32,727 bases of DNA, from NCBI GenBank assembly GCA_017853885.1, contig JAFMIR010000041.1:1-32727 (forward strand), in the 5' to 3' direction. A program made the position numbers and the translations under genes. Numbering within the stretch: position 1 is the stretch's first letter; every line of letters begins with the position of its first letter. This document shows positions 17,169 to 25,561 of the stretch, piece after piece. The DNA comes from Prosthecobacter sp. GTDB taxonomy: Bacteria; Verrucomicrobiota; Verrucomicrobiia; Verrucomicrobiales; Verrucomicrobiaceae. The notes under the pieces are model-generated. The model ran no database searches. It was not told where the DNA came from and saw only the letters and a list, made by a program, of their open reading frames with translations.

Positions 17169-17849
17169 ATGCAGGACGCCGGATACGTCAAACAAGCCTT
17201 TGCCAGCATCGCCCGGCGCTACGTCATATCGAATCATGTGCTCAGCCTCGGTATTGATTGCCTGTGGCGGCGCACGACTTCAAAACGCATCGCGAAGCTG
17301 CAACCGAAACGTGTGCTCGACCTCGCCACTGGTAGCGGTGATCTTGCCCAAGCGGTGCAGGCAGCCTGCCCGGCTGCGAAAGTGCTCGGCGCTGATTTTT
17401 CCGTCCCGATGATGCGCGAGGCGCAGGTGCGGCGCTTTCATCACCTTGTGGCAGCGGATGGATTGGCGCTGCCTTTTCAAGATGGAGTCTTCGATGTGCT
17501 CACCGTGGGTTTTGGTCTGCGCAACATGGCCTCTTGGCCGAAGGCCCTGCAAGAAATGAGCCGTGTGCTTCGGCCTGGCGGAAGGCTGTTTGTGCTGGAT
17601 TTTTCCATTCCGCGATACCCGGGCATCCGGCAGCTATATCTTTTTTACCTAAAGCGCATCATGCCGCGCGTTGCCGGCTGGATCACCTGCCAGCGGGGTG
17701 CCTACGAATACCTGTGCGGCTCCATCGAGCGATTTCCATCCGGTAGGGATATGGAGTCATTGATTTGCGCTAATGGCTTTCAATCTGCGCGGGGAATATC
17801 CCTGACGTTTGGCATCGCCAGTCTCTACGAGGCACAGAAACAGGCTTGA
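17169..17849 (+). CDS. menG: UbiE/MenG-family demethylmenaquinone/ubiquinone C-methyltransferase
   Basis: 226 residues. The SAM-binding motif I is LDLATGSGDLAQA, and the UbiE signature-like VGFGLRNMASWPKALQEMSRVLRPGGRL is complete. The C-terminal half keeps the YLCGSIERFPSG block. The enzyme methylates demethylmenaquinone (or the ubiquinone precursor) in the last steps of quinone synthesis. Menaquinone is the more likely quinone in this phylum, so I use menG, and ubiE is the alternative name. The ATG at 17169 is the first start in frame; no Shine-Dalgarno is seen. It converges with the two minus-strand tRNA genes. Confidence 0.93.
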   Translation: MQDAGYVKQAFASIARRYVISNHVLSLGIDCLWRRTTSKRIAKLQPKRVLDLATGSGDLAQAVQAACPAAKVLGADFSVPMMREAQVRRFHHLVAADGLALPFQDGVFDVLTVGFGLRNMASWPKALQEMSRVLRPGGRLFVLDFSIPRYPGIRQLYLFYLKRIMPRVAGWITCQRGAYEYLCGSIERFPSGRDMESLICANGFQSARGISLTFGIASLYEAQKQA

Positions 17850-17875
17850 TAGCTACGGGGTGTGTTCCCATCCAT

Positions 17876-17950
<75 letters not shown>

Positions 17951-17955
17951 ATGGA

Positions 17956-18030
17956 TGGCTCCTGAGGTAGGGTTCGAACCTACGACCTAGTGGTTAACAG
18001 CCACCCGCTCTACCGCTGAGCTACTCAGGA
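17956..18030 (-). tRNA. tRNA-Asn(GTT)
   Basis: A 75-base tRNA with encoded CCA. The acceptor stem TCCTGAG pairs with CTCAGGA, the discriminator base is G, and the anticodon stem GGTGG/CCACT holds the loop CTGTTAA with anticodon GTT (complement of 17996-17998). It is the first gene of a two-tRNA unit downstream of alr on the same strand. Confidence 0.96.
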
Positions 18031-18133
18031 ATCATTGAACCCTTCCGGGGAAGGGGGCGGGATGGATAGCCGTTCCGCGTTTTCGCGCAAGCACTTTGTC
18101 GGGGCTGCGGCAGTGGGGGAGCCCTTGGTGGAT

Positions 18134-19243
18134 TTACACAAACACACGCGGCACCCGGCTGCGAATGTTGGTGATCACCTCATAGGGAATGGTTTCGGCC
18201 CAATCGGCCACGTCTTGTGCGGATATGCCATCACCGATGAGCGTGACGGTGTCTCCATTGTAAGCGCTACCCCACTCCAGATTGACCATGAACTGGTCCA
18301 TGCACACGCGGCCCACAACGGGATGCTGCTGGCCTCGAATGACGACCTTACTGCGATTCGAAAGGGCGCGGAAGTAACCATCTCCATAACCGACAGGCAC
18401 GGTGACAATTCGCACGGGGTGATCCGACTTCCAGGTGCCGCCGTAACTCACCGGACTGCCTGGCTGCACGACCTTGAAATACACGACTTCAGATTTCCAG
18501 CTGAGTGCTGGCTTCACGACGATGCTTTGCCTCACCTCACGTGAGGGATACACGCCATAGAGCATGATACCGGGCCGCACGAGATCAAGATGGCTCTCCG
18601 GGAGCTGCAAGATGCCACCGGAATTCGCGATGTGGCGCTGTGGCGGCTTGAGGCCGTGTTTCGGGTAAAACTCGAGTGCTTCGAGGAATCGCGCGAGCTG
18701 TTCCTTGGCACTGGAGAGATCTTCCGCGTCTGAACTGGCAAAGTGGGAATAGATCCCAGCAATCTCGATGTTGCGGAACCTGAGGCTGGCCTCCAACAGC
18801 TTCTCCGCGCTGTACCAATGCACCCCGATGCGCTCCATGCCGGTATCGATCTTCAGATGCACCCGCGCCTTTCTTTTTGCCGCTGCGGCTGCGTCGTCGA
18901 TCTGTTGCATTTTGTCGATGGAGGAGGCCGCCATCATCAAATCTTGCTCTATAAACTCGGGGATCTGCCGCGCCACCACACCGCCAAAGACAAGAATAGG
19001 CTGCGTGATACCCGCATGGCGCAAAACGGCCGCTTCCTCCAGCAGTGCCACACCAAAACACGTCGCACCATGAGCTGCGAGGTGTCGCGAGACCTCAACG
19101 ATGCCGTGGCCATATGCATTCGCCTTGACCACAGGCATGACCTGCGCGGCACTGACATGCGACCGAATCGCATCAAAATTCTGCGCGATCGTGCCAAGGC
19201 TGATTTCGACGTGGGTGGGCCGGATGGTTTTGGTGGGATTCAA
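18134..19243 (-). CDS. alr: Alanine racemase
   Basis: 369 residues. The enzyme interconverts L- and D-alanine with PLP to supply D-Ala for peptidoglycan. The PLP lysine is K40 in VVKANAYGHG and the second catalytic base is Y267 in VSYGGTW. RVCMDQFMVNL and the C-terminal barrel are typical. The start is TTG at 19243: an in-frame TAG lies six codons upstream and no ATG or GTG is available before the conserved THVEISL. The TTG is 15 bases after the stop of the DUF1802 gene, so both are likely on one transcript. A rare start codon may hold down expression. Confidence 0.96.
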   Translation of the reverse strand: MNPTKTIRPTHVEISLGTIAQNFDAIRSHVSAAQVMPVVKANAYGHGIVEVSRHLAAHGATCFGVALLEEAAVLRHAGITQPILVFGGVVARQIPEFIEQDLMMAASSIDKMQQIDDAAAAAKRKARVHLKIDTGMERIGVHWYSAEKLLEASLRFRNIEIAGIYSHFASSDAEDLSSAKEQLARFLEALEFYPKHGLKPPQRHIANSGGILQLPESHLDLVRPGIMLYGVYPSREVRQSIVVKPALSWKSEVVYFKVVQPGSPVSYGGTWKSDHPVRIVTVPVGYGDGYFRALSNRSKVVIRGQQHPVVGRVCMDQFMVNLEWGSAYNGDTVTLIGDGISAQDVADWAETIPYEVITNIRSRVPRVFV

Positions 19244-19258
19244 GTCAGGTACATTCGA

Positions 19259-19834
19259 CTAGCCCAAGACCGCTTTCAACTTGGCAGACACATCAGCAAA
19301 AGCGTCTTCACTGAGTGCGGGCATCGCGGCAGCCGCCATGGCTAATCCTTCCTCCGGCAGCGTGATCCATGAGCGGCAGCCCCCGTAGCTTTTTGCATAC
19401 GGGAAGTGCCAGCGCTGGGGAAGCTTGTAGGCGCGCACGAGGGCAACATGGAGGCAGCTTTCTTCATCATAAACGAAACGTTCTTTGACCACGTCCTCGT
19501 TCCAGATGTGCAGCGGCGTTAGGGCGGCGACTTGCCCCCAATCGGTGACCTTCCACACCTGTTCGAGAGTGGCACAGCCCTCGATGTCCACTGTTTGGCG
19601 TTCCTCTTCGGGCGGAAAGTCACGTAGGGTGTTCTCAGGGGCCCAAGAGAGCTTCTCGGCTTGGTTGTGATACCAAGTGGGGAATAAAAAGAATTGCCGG
19701 TGATTCCACTCGAAGCCGCCGCGGCCTTCGTGGATGCCACCTTTGCGCAAAAGGATGCTCAGCTTTCCCTGTGTGAGCGCATTGCAGACAAAGGACCATT
19801 CTTTGAAACCGGTGGAGGCAGGCAATTGAGGCAT
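19259..19834 (-). CDS. DUF1802 family protein
   Basis: 191 residues. The KEWSFVCNALTQGKLSILLRKGGI beginning and the later FLFPTWYHNQ and YDEESCLHVALVRAYKLP segments fit DUF1802, a family of unknown function. No signal peptide, membrane helix or catalytic motif is evident. I set the start at the ATG at 19834, shortly before the conserved block; an ATG at 19900 would add 22 residues and approach the divergent gene at 19927. It is directly upstream of alr. Confidence 0.8.
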   Translation of the reverse strand: MPQLPASTGFKEWSFVCNALTQGKLSILLRKGGIHEGRGGFEWNHRQFFLFPTWYHNQAEKLSWAPENTLRDFPPEEERQTVDIEGCATLEQVWKVTDWGQVAALTPLHIWNEDVVKERFVYDEESCLHVALVRAYKLPQRWHFPYAKSYGGCRSWITLPEEGLAMAAAAMPALSEDAFADVSAKLKAVLG

Positions 19835-19926
19835 GGGCGCAGCGGATACAATGTTGTCATAAGCCACGCAAGTGCTGGCAAGGCTCCGAAAGAGAGTCAT
19901 CGTGCGTCGTGTTTGGCTGCTGCAAC

Positions 19927-20442
19927 ATGAAAGCGCTCACATTCCTTTTTCTCTGCTTCGCCGGCCTTCCATTGCGGGCGGATTTGTCGTCGCACGCTTT
20001 GTTCAAGCATTTCATTGGCACTTGGAAGGCGGTGGGCGAACTCAAAGGTGAGAACAGCAATCTCGTGACCATAGCCGAACAGTGGACGGGCAAAGTCGAT
20101 GGAGAAAACGGTTTCCTCATTGAGGGAACACGCACGATGAACAGTGATACACAGCCGTTCCAATGGGTCATCACGCACAACACTGGCACGGACATGTTTG
20201 ACGCCATTTTGCATGGCGCGGATGCTTCGCAGACGCTTCGTTTCGAGGGGAATGTCTCGATGGTGAATCTCACGCTGGAGCTGAAGGCGATCACTGGTAG
20301 CGGGAACAGTAGCATCACGGTGCTCGATTCCCTTCGGGGAGACACCAAGGAAGTGATTGAGAGCAAAGTGATCTTTAAGGGTGAAGCAGGTCAGACGACG
20401 CTGGAAGGAATCATTAAGCACGAGAAGCAAAAAACGCCGTGA
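19927..20442 (+). CDS. Hypothetical secreted protein
   Basis: 171 residues with a clear signal peptide (MKALTFLFLCFAGLPLRA, then DLSSH). The mature part is rich in beta-strand-like alternation: HFIGTWKAVGEL, FLIEGTRTM, QWVITHN, then repeated polar/aliphatic strands, suggesting a lipocalin- or DUF1579-like barrel. I cannot assign a family firmly. The stop overlaps the GTG start of the FkbM gene (GTGA), so it is the first gene of a coupled three-gene unit. The start at 19927 places the signal peptide at the N-terminus. Confidence 0.75.
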   Translation: MKALTFLFLCFAGLPLRADLSSHALFKHFIGTWKAVGELKGENSNLVTIAEQWTGKVDGENGFLIEGTRTMNSDTQPFQWVITHNTGTDMFDAILHGADASQTLRFEGNVSMVNLTLELKAITGSGNSSITVLDSLRGDTKEVIESKVIFKGEAGQTTLEGIIKHEKQKTP

Positions 20443-21275
20443 AGAACTACTGGGAGCTGGTGAAACGCATTTGGCGCGCGCCGGGGAATCGTGGCAGGCG
20501 TGCGCGTGTTCTGCTGCGCAGCATGGCATGGCTGATCAATAAGAAAACACTCCGCAAGCCGTGGATGATTCCGGTCTATGGAGGCCTGCGGTTGCGATGC
20601 TACCCAAACAGCATCATTGCGCTGCATGTGATTCAACGTGGGGAGTTTCATGATTGGGACACGGCAAAGTTCATCACGGAGTTTCTGCGCGAAGGCGACA
20701 TTTTTGTCGATGCTGGCGCAAACATCGGGCTCTATACGTTGCCAGCGGCAGCGAAAAAAGTCCGCGTGGTTGCTGTGGAGCCGAGCGTAAGGAACCGCGA
20801 TCGCTTGCTAGAGAATCTGTCTCTCAACGGTTTCACCAATGTGAAAATGGAAGCCTGCGCCTTGGGCTCAACCGATGGCGAAATGGCTTTTCGTGATGAT
20901 GATGCGCTTGCGCACATTGAAACAAACGGAAATGGCCCCAAAGTGCCTGTGAGGCGTCTGGATTCGATTTTGCCGGATGGCCAGATCTCGCTGCTCAAGG
21001 TCGATGTGGAGGGTTTTGAGCTCGCGGTTTTTCAAGGTGCCGAAAACGCGATGTGCGCCGGAAGACTGCCAGTGATCCTGTTTGAAATGAATTGCTCCTA
21101 TAAGCGCTATAACTTCACCGAGACCCAAATCTTCGGTTTTTTGCGTGAGCGCGGCTATCAAATCGCCCGCTACGAGCATGATACACGGCGCTTGGTAACC
21201 CATGGCCTTGAGGGAGATGTGGTGGCCTTCACCCCACTCGGCGGGCAACTCATCCGCGAACGACTGTTTTCATGA
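20439..21275 (+). CDS. FkbM family SAM-dependent methyltransferase
   Basis: 278 residues. The FkbM pattern is visible: FVDAGANIGLYTLPAA (SAM motif I), VVAVEPSVRNRDRLLENLSLNG, then LLKVDVEGFELAVFQGAE, followed by the FEMN strand. Members methylate hydroxyl groups on sugars, lipids or peptides. An N-terminal basic helix (about 1-35) precedes the fold. The start is GTG at 20439, overlapping the upstream stop. The stop overlaps the next ATG (ATGA), so translation is coupled on both sides. The target is unknown. Confidence 0.92.
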   Translation: MKNYWELVKRIWRAPGNRGRRARVLLRSMAWLINKKTLRKPWMIPVYGGLRLRCYPNSIIALHVIQRGEFHDWDTAKFITEFLREGDIFVDAGANIGLYTLPAAAKKVRVVAVEPSVRNRDRLLENLSLNGFTNVKMEACALGSTDGEMAFRDDDALAHIETNGNGPKVPVRRLDSILPDGQISLLKVDVEGFELAVFQGAENAMCAGRLPVILFEMNCSYKRYNFTETQIFGFLRERGYQIARYEHDTRRLVTHGLEGDVVAFTPLGGQLIRERLFS

Positions 21276-21853
21276 ACATCACCAACTGGGATCAAGCCTA
21301 CCAAGACAACTTCACGCCCTGGGACAAAGGGCAGCCCTCGCCGCCGCTAGTAGCGTTTTTCGAGCGTCATGAGCTTAAGGGTTGTGTTTTAGTGCCAGGC
21401 TGTGGGGTGGGGCATGACGTGGCTTTTCTGGTCTCACTTGGCATCGATGCGATCGGGCTCGATATCGCACCAACAGCGATAGAAAGAGCGAAGGCGCGCT
21501 ATCCGGAACTGGCGGAGCGGTTTTTGTTGGGAGACTTGTTTGAGCAGCAGGGCCAGTTTGATGCAGTCGTGGAGCATACATGCCTCTGTGCATTGCCGCC
21601 AGATCGGAGGGAAAGGTATCGCGAGGCTGTGGTGCGTTTGCTGAAACCGGGTGGAAGGCTGATCGGCGTGTTTTTCATCAATCCGGATATGGATCCGGGA
21701 GAGACCGGTCCTCCGTTTGGTATTTCTGAGGCGCAATTGAGGGAGTTGATGGCGCCGCGCTTTGAATGGCTCGAGAACTATGTACCTCAAGCGGCTTATC
21801 TAGGCCGTGAAGGGCGGGAGATGCTGGTTGTTTTGAGACTCACTTCACCTTGA
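21272..21853 (+). CDS. Thiopurine-methyltransferase-like (TPMT family) SAM methyltransferase
   Basis: 193 residues. NWDQAYQDNFTPWDKGQPSPPL at the N-terminus and VLVPGCGVGHDVAFLVSLG are characteristic of the TPMT family, as are GLDIAPTAIERA, GDLFEQQGQFDAVVEHTCLCALPP and LLKPGGRLIGVFF. In bacteria such enzymes methylate thiols, selenium or tellurium compounds, or small halides. It is the third gene of the overlapped unit. Its last 14 bases overlap the 3' end of the converging ceramidase-like gene. Confidence 0.9.
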   Translation: MNITNWDQAYQDNFTPWDKGQPSPPLVAFFERHELKGCVLVPGCGVGHDVAFLVSLGIDAIGLDIAPTAIERAKARYPELAERFLLGDLFEQQGQFDAVVEHTCLCALPPDRRERYREAVVRLLKPGGRLIGVFFINPDMDPGETGPPFGISEAQLRELMAPRFEWLENYVPQAAYLGREGREMLVVLRLTSP

Positions 21854-23204
21854 AGCCCGCTTTCACGATCTCGTGAAGGCCGCTGGCGATGATGTTTTCG
21901 ATGCCGGAAGCAAAGCGGGTGGGGCGGCCGTAATAGACCATGGCGCCGGCTGCCTCATAGCCACCCTCCTCCCAGACCCGCTGGGAGGGGATGTAGCAAG
22001 GCACGTCATTGGTGTAGCTGTTCACCCATGTGCGGCCTGCATCGTATGCGCTCTTGAAACGGAGACTGTAGTCCACGACCACCTCACCGGGTAGATTGAT
22101 GATAAGGAGATCGTCACCGTAATGCCAAGTTTGCAACATATAGGGAAGCACCGAAGGGATTTTTTCGCCACGCTCGAGAATTGAGAGGTGTTTTTGGGCA
22201 TGGTAAGCCACATGCTTGTTTTTATCCTTCGTGCGGGCCTTCCACTCTTCGAGCGTGGGCAAAGGATCGAAGGGCAACATGATCTCTTTGGTGGCGCAGG
22301 CGAGCGGGCCGCGCACGGGTTTCATCGGTTCGTTGATGAGGCGGGTTATTTCCTTGGCCAGCGCGATACCGTGATCCTGGACAAAACGAATCTCCCGGCG
22401 CGGGTAGGGGTTTTGATCCGCGCCGCAACCGATGGCGATGAGGGCCACGCTACCCGGGAATCGCAGCTCCATTTCCTGATGCGCAATGCCGGCCCAGTCT
22501 CCGTGAATCTCATTGATGCCGATGGTGGTGCAATGACAGGCGTAACTGGCGTAGGTGGCAATCAACTGGCTGCCGTCAGCGCTTTTCACGCGCAGTACCG
22601 GAACGGCACGATCGACAGGGCCATTGAAGTTTGGCGCGTTTTGCAGGCCGTTGGTCTCTTGAAGTCGCCGGTTGAGGCCGAAGTAGGCCTTACCAGTGGC
22701 CCAATCCAAACGCGAGGGCTGTCTTTTGTTCCATGCCTGGGTGATGGCCTCGACAATCCACTTTGTAAGATCTTCAGTGTAGCGGTCCACCCGCTGCTGT
22801 TCATCAGTGGTGAGGTCTTTCCCGAACAGGAAAGGCAGCACGCCGCGCAGCATCGGGGCGCAGTGCGTATGAGTGGAGTGCAGGGAGAGACGCTCGTCGG
22901 CGACTGGTGTGCCGGCGGCTGAAAGGCGCTTCAACACTTCCGCTCGAAGGGCGAAGGGCACCCCGCAGTTATCTACGGTGACGATGCAGGCGGGCGGCTC
23001 ATCTGCCCACTGGATAACGAGGGCGTTGGCATGCAGCCGCTGGGCGATTTTTTCATACTCGCTGGTGCGGCTGCCATAACCACTGAGTCGCACGGGATAA
23101 TCGGGCGTGATGTCGACGTCAGCGGCACCTGCCCGCCAGCCTGGATCGGCGGCGAAGAGTGTGACAACCTTGCACCAGAGGATCAGCAAAAGAAACCTGC
23201 GCAT
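21840..23204 (-). CDS. Secreted neutral/alkaline ceramidase-like protein
   Basis: 454 residues with a signal peptide (about 1-19). The fold of the neutral ceramidase N-terminal domain is recognised from AADVDITPDYPVRLSGYG, the metal-binding STHTHCAP (H112, H114) and the YACHCTTIG histidine. In classic neutral ceramidases the nucleophilic serine lies in a GDVSPN motif; the matching place here reads GADQNPYP (D263-Q264-N265), so that serine seems absent. Related proteins are numerous in Planctomycetes and Verrucomicrobia, where the substrate is unknown and lies outside the cytoplasm. The ATG at 23204 lies inside a perfect hairpin. It is downstream of tpiA on the same strand. Confidence 0.9.
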   Translation of the reverse strand: MRRFLLLILWCKVVTLFAADPGWRAGAADVDITPDYPVRLSGYGSRTSEYEKIAQRLHANALVIQWADEPPACIVTVDNCGVPFALRAEVLKRLSAAGTPVADERLSLHSTHTHCAPMLRGVLPFLFGKDLTTDEQQRVDRYTEDLTKWIVEAITQAWNKRQPSRLDWATGKAYFGLNRRLQETNGLQNAPNFNGPVDRAVPVLRVKSADGSQLIATYASYACHCTTIGINEIHGDWAGIAHQEMELRFPGSVALIAIGCGADQNPYPRREIRFVQDHGIALAKEITRLINEPMKPVRGPLACATKEIMLPFDPLPTLEEWKARTKDKNKHVAYHAQKHLSILERGEKIPSVLPYMLQTWHYGDDLLIINLPGEVVVDYSLRFKSAYDAGRTWVNSYTNDVPCYIPSQRVWEEGGYEAAGAMVYYGRPTRFASGIENIIASGLHEIVKAGFKVK

Positions 23205-23225
23205 GAAAACATCATGCGCAGGTTT
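23193..23225 (-). terminator. Hairpin terminator-like element containing the next gene's start codon
   Basis: A perfect 14-bp inverted repeat (AAACCTGCGCATGA at 23193-23206, its complement at 23212-23225) with a 5-base loop. Read on the minus strand it follows tpiA by about 50 bases, and its second arm is followed by a T-rich TTTCTTTTG. This is intrinsic-terminator architecture. The same arm contains the ATG (23204) of the ceramidase-like gene, and the T-rich part is its codons 4-7. It could end tpiA transcription, hide the start codon, or both. Confidence 0.55.
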
Positions 23226-23274
23226 TAATGAATTTGTGAAGCACTATTTAGCGCCACCGATGTGGTGGTCGGCA

Positions 23275-24075
23275 TTACGCATTCGCGTTAGTCCAGTCGA
23301 TAGCCGCGCGGCAGATCTCCCAGAAGGAGCCACTTTCCAGTGAGGCACCACCGACCAGAGCTCCATCCACGTCCGGCTGCGCAATGAGTTCAGCCATGTT
23401 GTTTGGCTTCACGCTGCCGCCGTATTGGATGCGGATTTTTACGGCCACATCGGCACCAAACATATCACCGAGCACCTTCCGGCAAAAGGCGTGAGCCTCC
23501 TGCGCCTGAAGGGATGTGGCTGTGCGGCCGGTGCCGATGGCCCACACGGGCTCGTAGGCGATGACAGTATCAATGATGCGGCGAGGACCGACTTCGGCCA
23601 AGGACTCACGAAGCTGAATTTCGAGCACCTGCTCGATCTTGCCGGCATCGCGTTCTTCCAGCGTCTCGCCGATGCAAAGGATCGGGTGGAGGCGGGCTTC
23701 AAGAGCGGCGATAACTTTGGCGTTCACGATGGCATTCGTTTCGCCGTACAAACTACGGCGCTCACTGTGACCAAGGATGACATGGCGGCAGCCGCACTCT
23801 TTGATCATGCGGGCGCTGATTTCGCCTGTGAAGGCGCCGGCGGGCTGTGCACTCATGTTTTGCGCCGCGAGCTCTACGCTTTGCTCACGGGCATTCTGGA
23901 GCGCGTTCATGGAGCGCTCAAGGCTGACGAACGGAGGCGCGACGACGATCTGGATCGGACATTTGTCCGGCACGAGGCGGGCAAACGCACGTAGGAAGTC
24001 ATCCGACTCCTGTGGAGTCATGTGCATTTTCCAGTTGGCGGCAACGATCGGCTTGCGGAAGTGAGCGATGGGCAT
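23275..24075 (-). CDS. tpiA: Triosephosphate isomerase
   Basis: 266 residues. It interconverts dihydroxyacetone phosphate and glyceraldehyde 3-phosphate. All catalytic residues are present: NWKM (K16), GHSERR (H103), [11 protein letters not shown] (E175) and the phosphate-gripping YGGSVKPNN. The start at 24075 ([17 protein letters not shown]) is chosen over a 12-residue extension, and the spacing to pgk (32 bases) supports it. The upstream bases aaaacc-ATG match those before pgk and contain no Shine-Dalgarno. It forms a glycolytic operon with pgk. Confidence 0.97.
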   Translation of the reverse strand: MPIAHFRKPIVAANWKMHMTPQESDDFLRAFARLVPDKCPIQIVVAPPFVSLERSMNALQNAREQSVELAAQNMSAQPAGAFTGEISARMIKECGCRHVILGHSERRSLYGETNAIVNAKVIAALEARLHPILCIGETLEERDAGKIEQVLEIQLRESLAEVGPRRIIDTVIAYEPVWAIGTGRTATSLQAQEAHAFCRKVLGDMFGADVAVKIRIQYGGSVKPNNMAELIAQPDVDGALVGGASLESGSFWEICRAAIDWTNANA

Positions 24076-24107
24076 GGTTTTGAAATGGAGAGGGGTGGAA
24101 TGGCGAA

Positions 24108-25322
24108 TCATTTGTCCTTCAAGCAGGCGACGCCAGGGAGGATTTTGCCTTCGAGCAGTTCGAGAGAGGCACCGCCGCCGGTGGAAATGAAGGTCATCTT
24201 GTCGCCCAATTTGGCTTTCTTGACGGCCTTTACGCTGTCGCCGCCACCGATGATATTTTTCGCGCTGGAATTGGCTGCCATCGCTTTGGCGATGTCGAAG
24301 GTGCCTTTCGAAGCTTCCTGGATCTCGAACACACCCATGGGTCCGTTCCAGATGACGGTCTTCGCCTTGGATATTTCTTCACTGAAAAGCTTCACGGACT
24401 CAGGGCCGATATCGACTCCCTCCCAACCATCCGGAATGCTTTCATTTACGCCGGTGAACTTCGTCACACCGAGCTTCTTCGAGTCGAAATCAAATGCATC
24501 GGTGATCATCGCATCAACGGGGATGAGGATCTTCACGCCGCGCTCTTTCGCCTTGTCCAGAGCCGCCTGCGCGATGGGCTCCCACTCGGGTTTGTAGAGG
24601 CTTTTGCCAATGCTGATGCCCTGCACGATTTTGCGGAAGGTATAGGCCATGCCGCCGCCGATGATGATGGTGTTGGCTTTTTCAAGCAGGCGATTGATGA
24701 CGCCAATCTTGTCGCTGACCTTCGCGCCACCGAGGATGACGACGAACGGACGGTCCGGGTTTTCGAGCTCGTCATTGAGCCAGGTGAGCTCTTTTTCCAT
24801 CAGCAGACCGGAAACGGCAGGAAGGTAGTCCGCGATGCCCGCCGTAGAGCTGTGCGCCCGGTGCGCGGAGCCAAAGGCGTCGTTCACGAAGATCTCGGCG
24901 AGCTCGGCCATGCCTTTCGCGAGCGCGGCGTCGTTTTTCTCCTCACCGGCATGAAAACGGGTGTTTTCCAGCAGCAGCACATCGCCATTTTCGAGCGCGA
25001 GCGCCTTGGCCTTTGCTTCTTCGCCGACGCAATCATTCGCAAAGGCCACCGGCTTGCCGATCAGGGCACTGAGCGCCGGAGCGACCGGGGCGAGGCTTTG
25101 CTTCGGATCACGCTGGCCCTTCGGACGGCCAAGATGGCTTGCTAATATGATGCGGGCGCCCTTTTCGATCAGGAATTGGAGGGTCGGCAATGTTTCCTGA
25201 ATGCGTGTGGAGTCCGTGATCACCATTTGGCCGTCTTTTTCCTCCAGCGGCACATTGAAGTCCACGCGTACAAACACACATTTTCCGGCTAGGTCGAGGT
25301 CACGAATGGTCTGTTTGGGCAT
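24108..25322 (-). CDS. pgk: Phosphoglycerate kinase
   Basis: 404 residues. It makes ATP and 3-phosphoglycerate from 1,3-bisphosphoglycerate. Typical blocks are [55 protein letters not shown] and the nucleotide-binding [11 protein letters not shown]. The start at 25322 ([11 protein letters not shown]) is standard; upstream in-frame codons are not family-like. It is the first gene of a pgk-tpiA unit. The 239 bases upstream (to 25561) separate it from the E1-beta gene and contain no convincing gene. Confidence 0.98.
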   Translation of the reverse strand: MPKQTIRDLDLAGKCVFVRVDFNVPLEEKDGQMVITDSTRIQETLPTLQFLIEKGARIILASHLGRPKGQRDPKQSLAPVAPALSALIGKPVAFANDCVGEEAKAKALALENGDVLLLENTRFHAGEEKNDAALAKGMAELAEIFVNDAFGSAHRAHSSTAGIADYLPAVSGLLMEKELTWLNDELENPDRPFVVILGGAKVSDKIGVINRLLEKANTIIIGGGMAYTFRKIVQGISIGKSLYKPEWEPIAQAALDKAKERGVKILIPVDAMITDAFDFDSKKLGVTKFTGVNESIPDGWEGVDIGPESVKLFSEEISKAKTVIWNGPMGVFEIQEASKGTFDIAKAMAANSSAKNIIGGGDSVKAVKKAKLGDKMTFISTGGGASLELLEGKILPGVACLKDK

Positions 25323-25561
25323 GGTTTTGGGAATCGGGGCGCTATCCATCGCAAGTTTCGCGCCATGCGCAAGGACGCAATAGCTCAGACCCCAAGCGTG
25401 TCGTCACGAAATACGCCGACACATGTTTTCCTGCGTGGCAGTGCGCTGTGTTGCCTGGCTACACCATCGGAATATCCGCTGGAGGCCCTTTTCCGCATCG
25501 TCAAGCATGCCAACTAGCGTGCTGATTCATGATTGGGTGCTTGTGGATGACCGCTTCGCGC

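Noticed and set aside
18040..18055. CCCTTCC/GGAAGGG hairpin between alr and tRNA-Asn
   Set aside because: It is only 7 bp with a 2-base loop and no T-tract on the minus strand, so I do not call it a terminator.
22188..22922. 244-codon plus-strand frame inside the ceramidase-like gene
   Set aside because: It is antisense to a clear family member with a signal peptide; composition explains it.
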